From positions 1 through 39,175 of the forward strand of contig USHV01000025.1 in NCBI GenBank assembly GCA_900554695.1: a stretch of DNA of 39,175 nucleotides, in the 5' to 3' direction. Origin of the DNA: an uncultured Prevotella sp. GTDB taxonomy: Bacteria; Bacteroidota; Bacteroidia; Bacteroidales; Bacteroidaceae. The translations under genes and the position numbers were made by a program. The number at the start of each line of letters is the position of its first letter. The stretch's first letter is position 1. The notes beneath the pieces were generated by a model, which did no database searches, was not told the DNA's origin, and worked only from the letters and a program-made list of their open reading frames with translations. Positions 24,974 to 33,799 of this stretch are shown here, piece by piece.

Positions 24974-26956
24974 ATGGCAAAACAACTTGATTCGAAGATT
25001 CCTGCCGGCCCCGTGGCTGAGAAATGGACAAACTATAAGGCTCACCAGCGCCTGGTGAACCCCAAGAACAAACTGAAGCTCGATATTATTGTTGTCGGTA
25101 CCGGTCTTGCCGGAGCCAGCGCAGCGGCTACTCTCGGAGAGATGGGCTTCAATGTCCTGAACTTCTGTATTCAGGATTCACCGCGTCGTGCTCACTCTAT
25201 CGCAGCACAGGGTGGTATCAACGCAGCAAAGAACTATCAGAACGATGGTGACTCCACTTATCGTCTGTTCTATGATACAGTGAAAGGTGGTGACTATCGT
25301 GCACGTGAAGCAAACGTATATCGTCTTGCTGAAGTATCAAACAACATTATTGACCAGTGTGTCGCTCAGGGCGTTCCATTCGCACGTGAGTACGGCGGTA
25401 TGCTTGCCAACCGTTCATTCGGTGGTGCACAGGTGTCACGTACATTCTATGCAAAGGGCCAGACAGGTCAGCAGCTGCTGCTTGGTGCTTATTCTGCACT
25501 CAGCCGTCAGATACACGAAGGCCGCGTAAAGCTCTACACACGTTACGAGATGGAAGACATCGTCATCGTTGACGGACGTGCTCGCGGTATCATCGCAAAG
25601 AACCTTGTAACAGGTAAGCTGGAGCGTTTCTCTGCAAATGCAGTTGTTATAGGTACCGGTGGATACGGAAACACATACTTCCTCTCTACAAACGCTATGG
25701 GTTGCAACTGTACAGCAGCTATGGCATGCTACCGCAAGGGCGCTTATTTCGCAAATCCTTGCTACGTACAGATCCACCCGACATGTATCCCTGTACACGG
25801 CGACAAGCAGTCTAAGTTGACACTTATGTCAGAGTCTCTGCGTAATGATGGCCGTATCTGGGTTCCGAAGAAACTTGAGGACGCAAAAGCTCTGCAGGCA
25901 GGAAAGAAGAAACCTACAGACATTCCTGAGGAAGACCGCGACTACTATCTGGAGCGTCGCTATCCGGCATTCGGTAACCTCGTTCCTCGTGACGTTGCCA
26001 GCCGTGCGGCAAAAGAGCGTTGCGACAAGGGCTACGGCGTAAACAACACAGGTCTTGCTGTATATCTCGACTTCTCAGAGAGTATCGAGCGTCTAGGCAT
26101 CGACGTTGTTCTGCAGCGTTACGGCAACCTCTTCGATATGTATGAGGAAATCACCGACGTTAATCCGGGTGAGCTTGCAAACGAGATCAACGGTGTCAAG
26201 TATTACAACCCGATGATGATCTATCCGGCTATCCACTACACAATGGGTGGTCTGTGGGTTGACTACGAATTGATGACAACAATCAAGGGACTCTTCGCTA
26301 TCGGTGAGTGCAACTTCTCAGATCACGGTGCAAACCGTCTGGGAGCATCTGCTCTGATGCAGGGGCTGGCCGACGGATACTTCGTTCTGCCTTATACAAT
26401 CCAGAACTATCTTGCCGATCAGTCTATCTGGCCGCGCATCTCAACAGATCTGCCTGAGTTCGAAGAGGCAGAGAAGGGTGTTCAGGCTGAGATCGACCGC
26501 CTGATGAACATCAAGGGTAAGCGCTCTGTTGATTCAATACACAAGGAGCTCGGACACATCATGTGGGAGCATGTAGGTATGGGTCGTACAGCAGAGGGCC
26601 TGAAAGAAGGTCTTGAGCTTATTAAGAAAGTACGTAAGGAATTCGAGACAAACCTCTTTATCCCAGGATCGAAAGATGGTCTCAACACCGAGCTTGACAA
26701 GGCCATCCACCTCCGCGACTTCATCACTATGGGCGAGCTCATCGCTTACGACGCACTTTCACGCAACGAGTCTTGCGGCGGACACTTCCGTGAGGAGTAT
26801 CAGACTGAGGACGGCGAGGCTAAGCGCGACGATGAAAACTACTTCTACGTAGGTTGCTGGGAGTATCAGGGCGACGACACCAAGGCACCTGAACTTATCA
26901 AGGAACCGCTTGAGTATGAGGCTATTAAGGTTCAGACACGTAACTACAAGAATTAA
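24974..26956 (+). CDS. frdA: Fumarate reductase / succinate dehydrogenase flavoprotein subunit
   Basis: 660 residues. Catalytic subunit that interconverts fumarate and succinate. Seen: dinucleotide-binding GTGLAGASAA (42-51), and RRAHSIAAQGGINAA (71-85), where His74 is the likely covalent FAD attachment. Later come HPTCIPVHG, the active-site region with DRDYYLERRYPAFGNLVPRD, HYTMGGLWVD and the C-terminal capping DYLSRNESCGGHFREE-type region. It lies 37 bp after frdC and 24 bp before frdB, in one operon. Confidence 0.97.
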   Translation: MAKQLDSKIPAGPVAEKWTNYKAHQRLVNPKNKLKLDIIVVGTGLAGASAAATLGEMGFNVLNFCIQDSPRRAHSIAAQGGINAAKNYQNDGDSTYRLFYDTVKGGDYRAREANVYRLAEVSNNIIDQCVAQGVPFAREYGGMLANRSFGGAQVSRTFYAKGQTGQQLLLGAYSALSRQIHEGRVKLYTRYEMEDIVIVDGRARGIIAKNLVTGKLERFSANAVVIGTGGYGNTYFLSTNAMGCNCTAAMACYRKGAYFANPCYVQIHPTCIPVHGDKQSKLTLMSESLRNDGRIWVPKKLEDAKALQAGKKKPTDIPEEDRDYYLERRYPAFGNLVPRDVASRAAKERCDKGYGVNNTGLAVYLDFSESIERLGIDVVLQRYGNLFDMYEEITDVNPGELANEINGVKYYNPMMIYPAIHYTMGGLWVDYELMTTIKGLFAIGECNFSDHGANRLGASALMQGLADGYFVLPYTIQNYLADQSIWPRISTDLPEFEEAEKGVQAEIDRLMNIKGKRSVDSIHKELGHIMWEHVGMGRTAEGLKEGLELIKKVRKEFETNLFIPGSKDGLNTELDKAIHLRDFITMGELIAYDALSRNESCGGHFREEYQTEDGEAKRDDENYFYVGCWEYQGDDTKAPELIKEPLEYEAIKVQTRNYKN

Positions 26957-26980
26957 TAAACAACCACAGAACATACAATT

Positions 26981-27736
26981 ATGGACAAAAATATAAGTTT
27001 CACACTTAAAGTTTGGCGTCAGAACGGTCCCAAGGCAAAAGGCCATTTTGATACCTTCGAGATGAAAGATATTCCAGGTGATACTTCTTTCCTCGAAATG
27101 CTTGACATTCTCAACGAGCAGCTGATCGAAGACGGCAAGGAACCTTTCGTGTTCGACCACGACTGTCGTGAGGGCATCTGCGGCATGTGCTCGCTCTACA
27201 TCAACGGTCATCCCCACGGACCTGCTACCGGAGCTACAACATGCCAGCTCTACATGCGTCGTTTCAACGACGGTGACGTGATCACAGTTGAGCCGTGGCG
27301 CTCAGCCGCATTCCCTATCATCAAGGACTGCATGGTTGACCGTGGCGCATTCGACAAGATCATCCAGGCCGGTGGTTACATCAGTGTACGCACAGGACAG
27401 CCGCAGGACGCTAACGCAATCCTCATCCCGAAAGAGGCTGCCGACGAGGCAATGGACTGCGCTACATGTATCGGTTGCGGCGCATGCGTAGCTGCCTGCA
27501 AGAACGGTTCTGCAATGCTCTTCGTATCGTCAAAGGTTTCTCAGCTCGCACTTCTGCCGCAGGGACGTCCTGAGGCTGCAAAGCGTGCCAAGGCAATGAT
27601 CATGAAGATGGAAGAGCTCGGCTTCGGTAACTGCACCAACACCCGTGCTTGCGAGGCTGAGTGCCCGAAGAATGAGAGCATCGCCAACATCGCCCGCCTG
27701 AACCGCGAGTTCATCAAGGCTAAGCTGGCTGACTAA
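26981..27736 (+). CDS. frdB: Fumarate reductase / succinate dehydrogenase iron-sulfur subunit
   Basis: 251 residues. It carries electrons between the heme subunit and FrdA. Seen: the [2Fe-2S] ligands Cys62, Cys67, Cys70 (CREGICGMC) and Cys88, then the ferredoxin-like clusters with Cys160, 163, 166, 169 and 173 (CATCIGCGACVAAC) and Cys218, 224 and 228 (CTNTRACEAEC). The full ligand set for three clusters is present. A strong terminator follows. Confidence 0.97.
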   Translation: MDKNISFTLKVWRQNGPKAKGHFDTFEMKDIPGDTSFLEMLDILNEQLIEDGKEPFVFDHDCREGICGMCSLYINGHPHGPATGATTCQLYMRRFNDGDVITVEPWRSAAFPIIKDCMVDRGAFDKIIQAGGYISVRTGQPQDANAILIPKEAADEAMDCATCIGCGACVAACKNGSAMLFVSSKVSQLALLPQGRPEAAKRAKAMIMKMEELGFGNCTNTRACEAECPKNESIANIARLNREFIKAKLAD

Positions 27737-27763
27737 TAAGAAATATCATTCTATAGCTAATCA

Positions 27764-27798
27764 CAGGGCGGAGACCGAAATCTCCGCCCTGTTTTTTT
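27764..27798 (+). terminator. Terminator of frdCAB
   Basis: CAGGGCGGAGA (27764-27774) pairs perfectly with TCTCCGCCCTG (27781-27791), followed by seven T. Confidence 0.92.
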
Positions 27799-28178
27799 AT
27801 TCCTTCATGCCGTAATTGTGTCTTTTTCTTGCGTCAGACGGCCTATTTCGATTACACCGGATAGTTGTCCCGTCGGTTCTGTCTGCACGCTCAGAACGAA
27901 AGGAAAAGGCTGTTTTTGCGGCGTTTATATGCTTCTGATAGCCTGCGTATCATATAATTTTGTATATTTGCGTCAGGTTCTTATGTTTTCGTCTGCTGTT
28001 TCGGACTGTGTGACGTGAAGCGGTATGTGGATATGCCGCTGATTATTATTCACCGGTTCAGACATAAATCGACAGGCATGCAACCTTATCTCTGAGGGTG
28101 CGGCAAATTGTTGCCGGCAGCCTGAATATGATATTATGATAAGAAAGAATATTTATAAAAGGACTAAAATTTAGGATT
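27799..28178 (+). promoter_or_regulatory. Gene-free region upstream of the TonB-domain gene, with possible -7 boxes
   Basis: TATATTTG at 27963-27970 and the adjacent TAATTTTG just before it fit the -7 consensus and could drive the gene at 28179 with a leader of about 200 nt. No -33 box is clear. Nothing else is recognised in this stretch. Confidence 0.35.
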
Positions 28179-29084
28179 ATGAGATGTCGTAAGTCATTAT
28201 TGATAACTGTTTTCCTGGCTGTGTGCGCTATTGTATCAGTCTTTGCCGGTGGAGTGGAGCGTTCCCGACTCACCGGCAGCAGTCAGCCAATGTGTTTGCG
28301 CCACGCTTTCTGCGGTTCTCTTTCTGCCGATACTCTCTCGCAAGTATTCTCAATAGCCGACAGTCTCTCGCCCGGTGATGTGGCACCGAGCTTTCCCGGT
28401 GGCATCGAGGCTTTGGAGCGATATATCAAGGATAATCTCATCTATCCAACCATCGCGCGTGAGAATGGCATCGAAGGCAGCGTTTCGGTGGCTTTCACGG
28501 TCATGCCCGACGGCAATTTGAGTGATATCCGTGTCGTGAAAGCCATAGATCCTTCGCTCGACCGTGAGGCTGCACGTCTTGTGAAATCCATGCCTTTCTG
28601 GACTCCTGGCCGTCGACATGCCCTTGGCGACAAGCCCGCAGCCATGCGCTGCATCATCGTTCTGTCGTTCAGATTGGCCGATCTTCCGGCGCGTTCACGC
28701 TATTCTCTCTATGCCCCTGTTCCCATGGATACGCCCTCGGATGTGTTCTCTATTATGGACAGTCTCTCGCCCGGTGATGTGGCACCGAGTTTTCCCGGTG
28801 GCGTCGAGGCTCTGGAGGGATACATCAAGGATAATCTCGTCTATCCAACCCTCGCGCGTGAGAATGGCATCGAAGGCAGCGTTCCGGTGGCTTTCACGGT
28901 CATGCCCGACGGCAATTTGAGCGATATCCGTGTTGTTAAAGCCGTAGATCCGTCGCTCGACCGTGAGGCAGCACGTCTTGTGTACTCCATGCCCCGTTGG
29001 ACTCCTGGCCGCCGACATGCTCTTGGCAAGAAGCCCACAGCCATACGCTGCATTGTTGTGATTACGTTCAGACTTGCTGATTAA
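28179..29084 (+). CDS. Exported protein with two tandem TonB C-terminal-like domains
   Basis: 301 residues. A signal peptide (about 1-23) is followed by two copies of a TonB C-terminal-like domain (about 61-168 and 194-301), both reading DSLSPGDVAPSFPGG ... GIEGSV.VAFTVMPDGNLSDIRVVKA ... WTPGRRHALG. The offset is exactly 133 residues (399 bp). The DNA of the copies is also nearly the same, so the duplication is young or kept alike by conversion. Such domains in Bacteroidetes lie in periplasmic proteins related to TonB energy transduction; this one lacks the usual N-terminal membrane and proline-rich parts, so it is not an ordinary TonB. Function unknown. Confidence 0.85.
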   Translation: MRCRKSLLITVFLAVCAIVSVFAGGVERSRLTGSSQPMCLRHAFCGSLSADTLSQVFSIADSLSPGDVAPSFPGGIEALERYIKDNLIYPTIARENGIEGSVSVAFTVMPDGNLSDIRVVKAIDPSLDREAARLVKSMPFWTPGRRHALGDKPAAMRCIIVLSFRLADLPARSRYSLYAPVPMDTPSDVFSIMDSLSPGDVAPSFPGGVEALEGYIKDNLVYPTLARENGIEGSVPVAFTVMPDGNLSDIRVVKAVDPSLDREAARLVYSMPRWTPGRRHALGKKPTAIRCIVVITFRLAD

Positions 29085-29106
29085 GATAAATGATATGCCC
29101 TATATG

Positions 29107-29152
29107 CGGCGGTGCCAGGTTGATTATAAAGACCGAGCGCCGCCGTTTTGTT
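29107..29152 (+). terminator. Possible terminator of the TonB-domain gene
   Basis: GCGGCGGTGC pairs with GCGCCGCC (one G-T wobble) across a loop of about 25 bases, followed by GTTTTGTTTT. It lies 25 bp after the stop codon. Confidence 0.45.
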
Positions 29153-29497
29153 TTCATGTGTTTGCGAGCGTAGGGTTGTGAATGGTTTGTATTGTAATAT
29201 TGAAAAGATTGCTTTACCAAATAGAAATGTTTCAGACAACGGCAGCCCGAGTTATGAAAAAGTATCATCATAATGAGGGTGATTTCAGTATTTGACACGT
29301 TAGAGTCACGGTGGTATGAGCGTTTTATGACAGGTCTTAGCGTATATTTTGACATACATCAAAAAAATTGTAAAATTGAAAATCAGCGTAGCTAAATCAT
29401 CTGCAATACAAAATAATTCTATAACTTTGCTTTCGGTGATCATAGCGATTATTGTTTGTAATTCTTTGTAATTCAGCACTATAAGGTTACGACAATT
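29153..29497. other. AT-rich gene-free stretch
   Basis: No recognisable gene. A TAACTTTG box (29422-29429) fits the -7 consensus on the plus strand and could serve the beta-barrel gene at 29632. GTAATTC occurs twice in close succession (TTTGTAATTCTTTGTAATTC, 29456-29475). Confidence 0.4.
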
Positions 29498-29556
29498 TTC
29501 GCTAATCACCAAATTTTCAAAGACTTACAATTCGTCTAACTCACGTTACAATTATT
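29498..29556. repeat. Dispersed repeat, copy 2
   Basis: Nearly identical to positions 1-59 of the window. It lies directly upstream of the AT-rich beta-barrel gene. It could be the end of a degraded mobile element. Confidence 0.75.
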
Positions 29557-29631
29557 AAAGTCCACGTTAAAATAGGGGTATTAATTGTATTATGCGTTAT
29601 CATAATAAATCATTGATTTAATAGCTATTTT

Positions 29632-30174
29632 ATGAAGATCATCTGTTTATTTTCTATCAGCTTATTGCTTATGATGGCAGGGGTAAAGGCGAGTGCACAA
29701 GAAGTAAAATCTGTGAAACCGTTTGAAGTCGAGATATCGGTAGGTGGAACTTACGGTATTGACAAGTATGTAGGCAAAAAACTGGTCGGTCCTGCTTTTG
29801 CCATTGAAGGCAGATATAATTTCCCACGAAATCCAATGGACTTAGGTTTGGAAATATATGCTGGAAGTACAGCAAGAAAGTATGAAGGTTCAAACCTGTC
29901 AAACAGAATTTTATCACTGTCTGTTTATTCAGACTATAATTTAAATAGAGGAAAGACGTTTTCTCCATTCATCGGAGTAGGTGTCGGTATTGCATCTTGT
30001 AATGTAGTCCAAGGATATTATGGAAACGATGCTGCTAAAGCAATATTTACACCACGTATTGGTATTGAGATGTTTAATCATTTTAGAGTGACAGTTTATT
30101 CCAAATTAGGTTACAGAGGTTATAATAATTTTGGAGTTTCTGTAGGATACGCATTTGGCGGTGGCAGAAAATAG
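29632..30174 (+). CDS. Outer-membrane beta-barrel protein
   Basis: 180 residues. A signal peptide (about 1-22, ending ASAQ) is followed by alternating beta-strand patterns ending in GVSVGYAFGGGRK, typical of small Bacteroidetes outer-membrane barrels. The role is unknown; porin-like, adhesin or structural roles are all possible. The gene is clearly more AT-rich than its neighbours and uses AT-ending codons (AAA, TTT, ATA). It lies between dispersed repeat copy 2 and composite element copy C, which suggests acquisition by transfer. Confidence 0.8.
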   Translation: MKIICLFSISLLLMMAGVKASAQEVKSVKPFEVEISVGGTYGIDKYVGKKLVGPAFAIEGRYNFPRNPMDLGLEIYAGSTARKYEGSNLSNRILSLSVYSDYNLNRGKTFSPFIGVGVGIASCNVVQGYYGNDAAKAIFTPRIGIEMFNHFRVTVYSKLGYRGYNNFGVSVGYAFGGGRK

Positions 30175-30309
30175 ATTCATTCATAATGACAAATGACTTT
30201 AATATAATTGCGCGAGTCCGATATAAGGAGACGCGCATAAAAATTGGTGATTATATACCTGAATTCTTTTGGTAGGTGATGCCGATTCACTTTCCAAAAG
30301 AATACAGTA

Positions 30310-30770
30310 TAGGCAACTTTCAAATTGTAACCGGTTTTCAGTTTTTCCCTCAGGATTTCCAGGTATACCCCAAAAAATAAGCGCGTATTTGCGGGCGGAC
30401 TCTTCGTCGGACGCAAATACGCGGATTATGAGAGGTTTATGTAATATATTGAATATCAATGATTTATATTTAACGGGCTTTTCATCGTATTGCGAAAAGC
30501 ACCATTTCGGCATGCGAAATGGCCTGTTTCGGGTGCTGAAATGCACCATATCGCACCCTGAAATGGGCTTAATCGGACTGCGAAATGGGCAATATCAGAA
30601 AGCAGGATGAATATTTTCGGACTACGATATGGGGTATATGAAAGGGCTGTATAGTGCGGAATGACCTTAAATGCGTCGATTTTAACATTCCTTTACATCT
30701 CTTTTGCGAAAATATTTTGTCAAAATAAAATCAAGAAAAATCGTAAGTGGTCGTTCGGATTTGGGTTAAA
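30310..30770 (+). repeat. Composite palindrome-array element, copy C
   Basis: Full-length homologue of copy B in the same orientation. It has CAACTTTCAAATTGTAACCGG-like 5' sequence, GGTATACCCC, the hairpin GCGCGTATTTGC/GCAAATACGCG (30381-30423), the ATATCAATGATTTATATT spacer, eight 22-bp units (30489-30664) and the AT-rich end AAAATATTTTGTCAAAAT...TCAAGAAAAATCGTAAG. It lies between the convergent ends of the beta-barrel and buk genes. Confidence 0.85.
30489..30664. repeat. 22-bp palindrome array in copy C, eight units
   Basis: Units start at 30489, 30511, 30533, 30555, 30577, 30599, 30621 and 30643. The register is exact and each aligns with the corresponding unit of copy B. Confidence 0.88.
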
Positions 30771-31218
30771 AACACTGGTCTCGGGTGCGGGGTAAAGGCC
30801 TGGAAGCGTGTGCCGCGTTTGCGTGGATGGTTTGTCTGTCATGGCAGTGTGAATTAATTACAGTGCTCGGAACGTGTAGTCACGGTTTATTTTCCACGTT
30901 TTGTCAGCTTTGTCGGCAGACTATCCGACACTCGGTATCGTGCTTTAATGATTCATTTCCTCTGCCTTGTCGGCCGTTTCTGCCGTGTTATGTGACACAC
31001 GAGGGATAAAGGCCAAGTCCCACAGGCGTTATGTCGTCCCGTGACATGTGCCGTCATGCGCGGTCGCAGGCATTGATGCGTTACGCGGTGCGTGTTCTTC
31101 CGTGCGGGGGTGGAGAGCCCGATGACAGGCTGTCGGCTTATTCATGCGATGGAATATGACGTATGAAAAAATGCGGACAGGCCACAACCGTGAGGCACGA
31201 CAGAGCCGTGCATGAAAA
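30771..31218. other. Gene-free stretch
   Basis: Only short frames without domains (for example plus 30785-31009). No RNA or repeat is recognised. Confidence 0.45.
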
Positions 31219-31327
31219 GTCCGTGATTATTTCGCATGACGTCACGTGCTGAACTGCGGTCTTCCTTCAGTCGGCCGGCGGTCTTTTTTGCATGTTCGTG
31301 CATCGTATCACGCGAAATATCACGGAC
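31219..31327. repeat. Long inverted repeat
   Basis: GTCCGTGATTATTTCGC (31219-31235) pairs with GCGAAATATCACGGAC (31312-31327), 16 pairs with one bulged T. The 76-base loop holds a smaller ACTG/CAGT-type hairpin and a GTCTTTTTTG run. It lies about 160 bp downstream of the buk stop codon. It may be a structured RNA, a 3' end element, or a remnant of an insertion. Confidence 0.55.
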
Positions 31328-31490
31328 CGGTTATGAAAAAGAGTTACGTGGTTATTGTTCAAATCATCGTCCGCCGCCGCTGTTGTCGTATGTATTTTCT
31401 CCCTTATGCCGTTTTCTTTCTCTTCTGAGGGCTTTTACGGCCATGGACGTTATCTTGTCTGTCCGAGGCTTTTCGGCCCGTCAGAGAGCC

Positions 31491-32552
31491 TCATTTGTAC
31501 TCCTGCACGGGCAACTCTCCGTTTAAGGCTCCCAGTGCGTTGTAAGCCAGTGACTCCATCTCTCCCTCGCCGGGCATCACTATCACCGGCGCGAGATAGT
31601 CGGTCTGTCTCTTCAGCTCGTTCACGCAGTATGTGCTGTATGCTATTCCTCCCGTCAGTATTATGGCGTCCGTCTTACCCTCGAGCGCCACAAACATCGC
31701 GCCTATCTGTTTCGCCACGGTGTAGAGCATGCCCTCGAGCACCGAGTGCCACGGCTCTTCGCCATCCTCGGCCTTGCGCGACACGGTTATCATGTCGTTC
31801 GTCCCGAGGTGCGCCACAAGTCCTCCCTTGCCGCTGAGCATTGCTTTTATCTGCTTTTTGCTGTACTCGCCGCTGAAGCACATCTCCACAAGCTGGCTCG
31901 CTGGGAGCGTTCCTGCGCGTTCGGGTGAGAACGGACCTTCGCCGTCGAGCGCGTTGTTCACGTCAATCACCTGTCCCTTGCGGTGCGCGCCCACCGATAT
32001 TCCTCCGCCCAGATGAGCCACTATGAGATTCATGTCCTCGTATTTGCGTCCCACCGATGCGGCGTATTTGCGCGACACTGCCTTGCTGTTAAGCGCATGG
32101 AATATGGATTTCCGCTCTATTCCCGGCAGTCCGGTGAGCCTTGCCTGCGGCTGCATCTCGTCCACCACCACGGGGTCTGCGATGAACGCCGGGCAGTGAC
32201 ACTGCGACGCTATCTCGTCGGCTATGAGCGCTCCGAGGTTGCACACGTGCTCGTGCTGCGCATGACGGAGGTCATATTTCATCTGCTCGTTCACGGCATA
32301 CACACCTCCGTGCAGCGGTTTCAGCAGTCCTCCGCGGCCTATCACCGCGTCGAAGTTCATCTCGATGCCCGCTTCCTTGAGGTTGCGCAGGATGTAGTTG
32401 CGGCGATACTCGTACTGGTCGTTCACGTTGTGGAATGCTGCCGTCTCGGCGGCAGGGTGGTGTCCTCCCGACATCCACACCACTTTGTCGTCCTCAAAGA
32501 CAGCGGTCTTGGTGGATGTTGAGCCGGGGTTTATAACGAAAATCCTTTTCAT
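31491..32552 (-). CDS. buk: Butyrate kinase
   Basis: 353 residues, typical of Buk in the acetate and butyrate kinase family. It turns butyryl phosphate and ADP into butyrate and ATP. Seen: N-terminal phosphate-binding FVINPGSTSTKTAVF (5-19), GRGGLLKP, HLGGGISVGA and the C-terminal ILTGGIAYS nucleotide region. It lies 84 bp downstream of ptb on the same strand, so the pair is probably one operon. In some Bacteroidales these enzymes may work with branched-chain acyl phosphates instead; the sequence does not settle this. Confidence 0.94.
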   Translation of the reverse strand: MKRIFVINPGSTSTKTAVFEDDKVVWMSGGHHPAAETAAFHNVNDQYEYRRNYILRNLKEAGIEMNFDAVIGRGGLLKPLHGGVYAVNEQMKYDLRHAQHEHVCNLGALIADEIASQCHCPAFIADPVVVDEMQPQARLTGLPGIERKSIFHALNSKAVSRKYAASVGRKYEDMNLIVAHLGGGISVGAHRKGQVIDVNNALDGEGPFSPERAGTLPASQLVEMCFSGEYSKKQIKAMLSGKGGLVAHLGTNDMITVSRKAEDGEEPWHSVLEGMLYTVAKQIGAMFVALEGKTDAIILTGGIAYSTYCVNELKRQTDYLAPVIVMPGEGEMESLAYNALGALNGELPVQEYK

Positions 32553-32636
32553 TTTAGCGGATAAATAGAATATATGTCAGTTTCTTTTCTTTATTGTGTT
32601 TTATGTCCTTTTGTCCGTTGCGTCGCGCTCGGTGCG

Positions 32637-33551
32637 TCACGCCATGTTGCATGCCAGCAGCAGGCTGCCCATCTTGGCCTCTGTAGAGTCGGACCTCGAT
32701 GCAATCACCACCGGCGCTACGGTTCCGCAGAGCATTCCCGCGGTGGTTGCTCCGGCGAAGAGCGTTATGGTCTTGTAGAACGTATTGGCAGCCTCGATGT
32801 TCGGGAATATCAGTATGTCGGCCTTTCCCGTGACGTCTGAGGTCAGGCCTTTTATGCGTGCGCTCTCGCTGTCGCATGCCGTCTTCACGTCCATCGGTCC
32901 GTCTATCGCCGTGCGTCCGTATCTTCCCTCGGCCGCGCGGCGTTTCAGTTCGGCATAGCTAAGCGTGTGCGGGAACTTCTCGCTCGTCTTTTCGGTGCAG
33001 TGTATCAGTGCCACGCGCGGAGTGTCTTCGTCTCCGTTGAGCCGTCTGAACACGTTTAGCGCATATCTGAGTATGGCGTCGAACTGCTCGGTGTCGGGGC
33101 GTGGAATGACCGCAGCGTCTGAAAACAGCACCAGTTTGTCATATTGCGGTATGTGCGCCGCGGTGATGTGGCTCAGCGTGTGACCCGTTATCAGCAGTCC
33201 GTTCTCCTTGTCGAGCACGGCCCTTAGCAGCACGTCGGTGTTCAGCGTGCCTTTCATCAGCACGTCGGCACGTCCTTCTCTCACCGCTGTCACGGCCATG
33301 CGTGCCGCCTCTTCGGGCGTGTCTGTCAGCACCGTTTCCACATGTCCCGGACTGAGAGCCGCTAGTTCGTCAGCCTTTCCGGCCTTCTCGCGGCGCGCGA
33401 ACAGGACAAAGTCGGCCATGCCTTCATTCAGACATCTGCCTATCACCTCACCCGTGTGTTCGTCCTCGGGTGCTGCCACGGCCACTCTTTTGCGTCTGCC
33501 GTTCTGGAGCAGCCTCTTCGCCATAGCGTCAAAATCGAGTCTTTCTTTCAT
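32637..33551 (-). CDS. ptb: Phosphate butyryltransferase
   Basis: 304 residues, the size of Ptb rather than the longer Pta. It exchanges the CoA of butyryl-CoA for phosphate, supplying the buk substrate. Motifs of the phosphate acyltransferase family are visible: VAVAAPEDEHT at the N-terminus, DVLMKGTLNTDVLLRAVL in the middle and DILIFPNIEAANTFYK with FAGATTAGMLCGTVAPVV near the C-terminus. A TATTTTTG box (33572-33579, minus strand) precedes the ATG. It diverges from the dipeptidase gene. Confidence 0.94.
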   Translation of the reverse strand: MKERLDFDAMAKRLLQNGRRKRVAVAAPEDEHTGEVIGRCLNEGMADFVLFARREKAGKADELAALSPGHVETVLTDTPEEAARMAVTAVREGRADVLMKGTLNTDVLLRAVLDKENGLLITGHTLSHITAAHIPQYDKLVLFSDAAVIPRPDTEQFDAILRYALNVFRRLNGDEDTPRVALIHCTEKTSEKFPHTLSYAELKRRAAEGRYGRTAIDGPMDVKTACDSESARIKGLTSDVTGKADILIFPNIEAANTFYKTITLFAGATTAGMLCGTVAPVVIASRSDSTEAKMGSLLLACNMA

Positions 33552-33571
33552 AAATATCCGACTTTTTTACA

Positions 33572-33579
33572 AAAATAGT
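33572..33579 (-). promoter_or_regulatory. -7 box of ptb-buk
   Basis: TATTTTTG on the minus strand fits TAnnTTTG, 20 bp before the ptb ATG. No clear -33 box. Confidence 0.5.
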
Positions 33580-33622
33580 GTATTTTTCCGAATCCATATC
33601 TGCCGTAATGCGAATTTTATTG

Positions 33623-33630
33623 TAAGTTTG
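33623..33630 (+). promoter_or_regulatory. Possible -7 box of the dipeptidase gene
   Basis: TAAGTTTG fits TAnnTTTG. It would give a leader of about 165 nt to the ATG at 33800. Confidence 0.4.
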
Positions 33631-33799
33631 CAGTTAAAGAATCTTTATCGACCAAAAATGAGGAAACATCGGATATTTTTCCCCTTATTTTCCCCTCTGC
33701 CGGCGGCGTCTGTGCATGCGTCGGAGCGGTGTGTGCGTCATGAGATTCCAATGGTTCAGAACCGCTATTTGAAAACTATCATCATATCACAACGATAAA

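Noticed and set aside
29306..29512. 68-codon minus-strand frame in the AT-rich stretch
   Set aside because: No domain, no start signal, and it crosses into the dispersed repeat.
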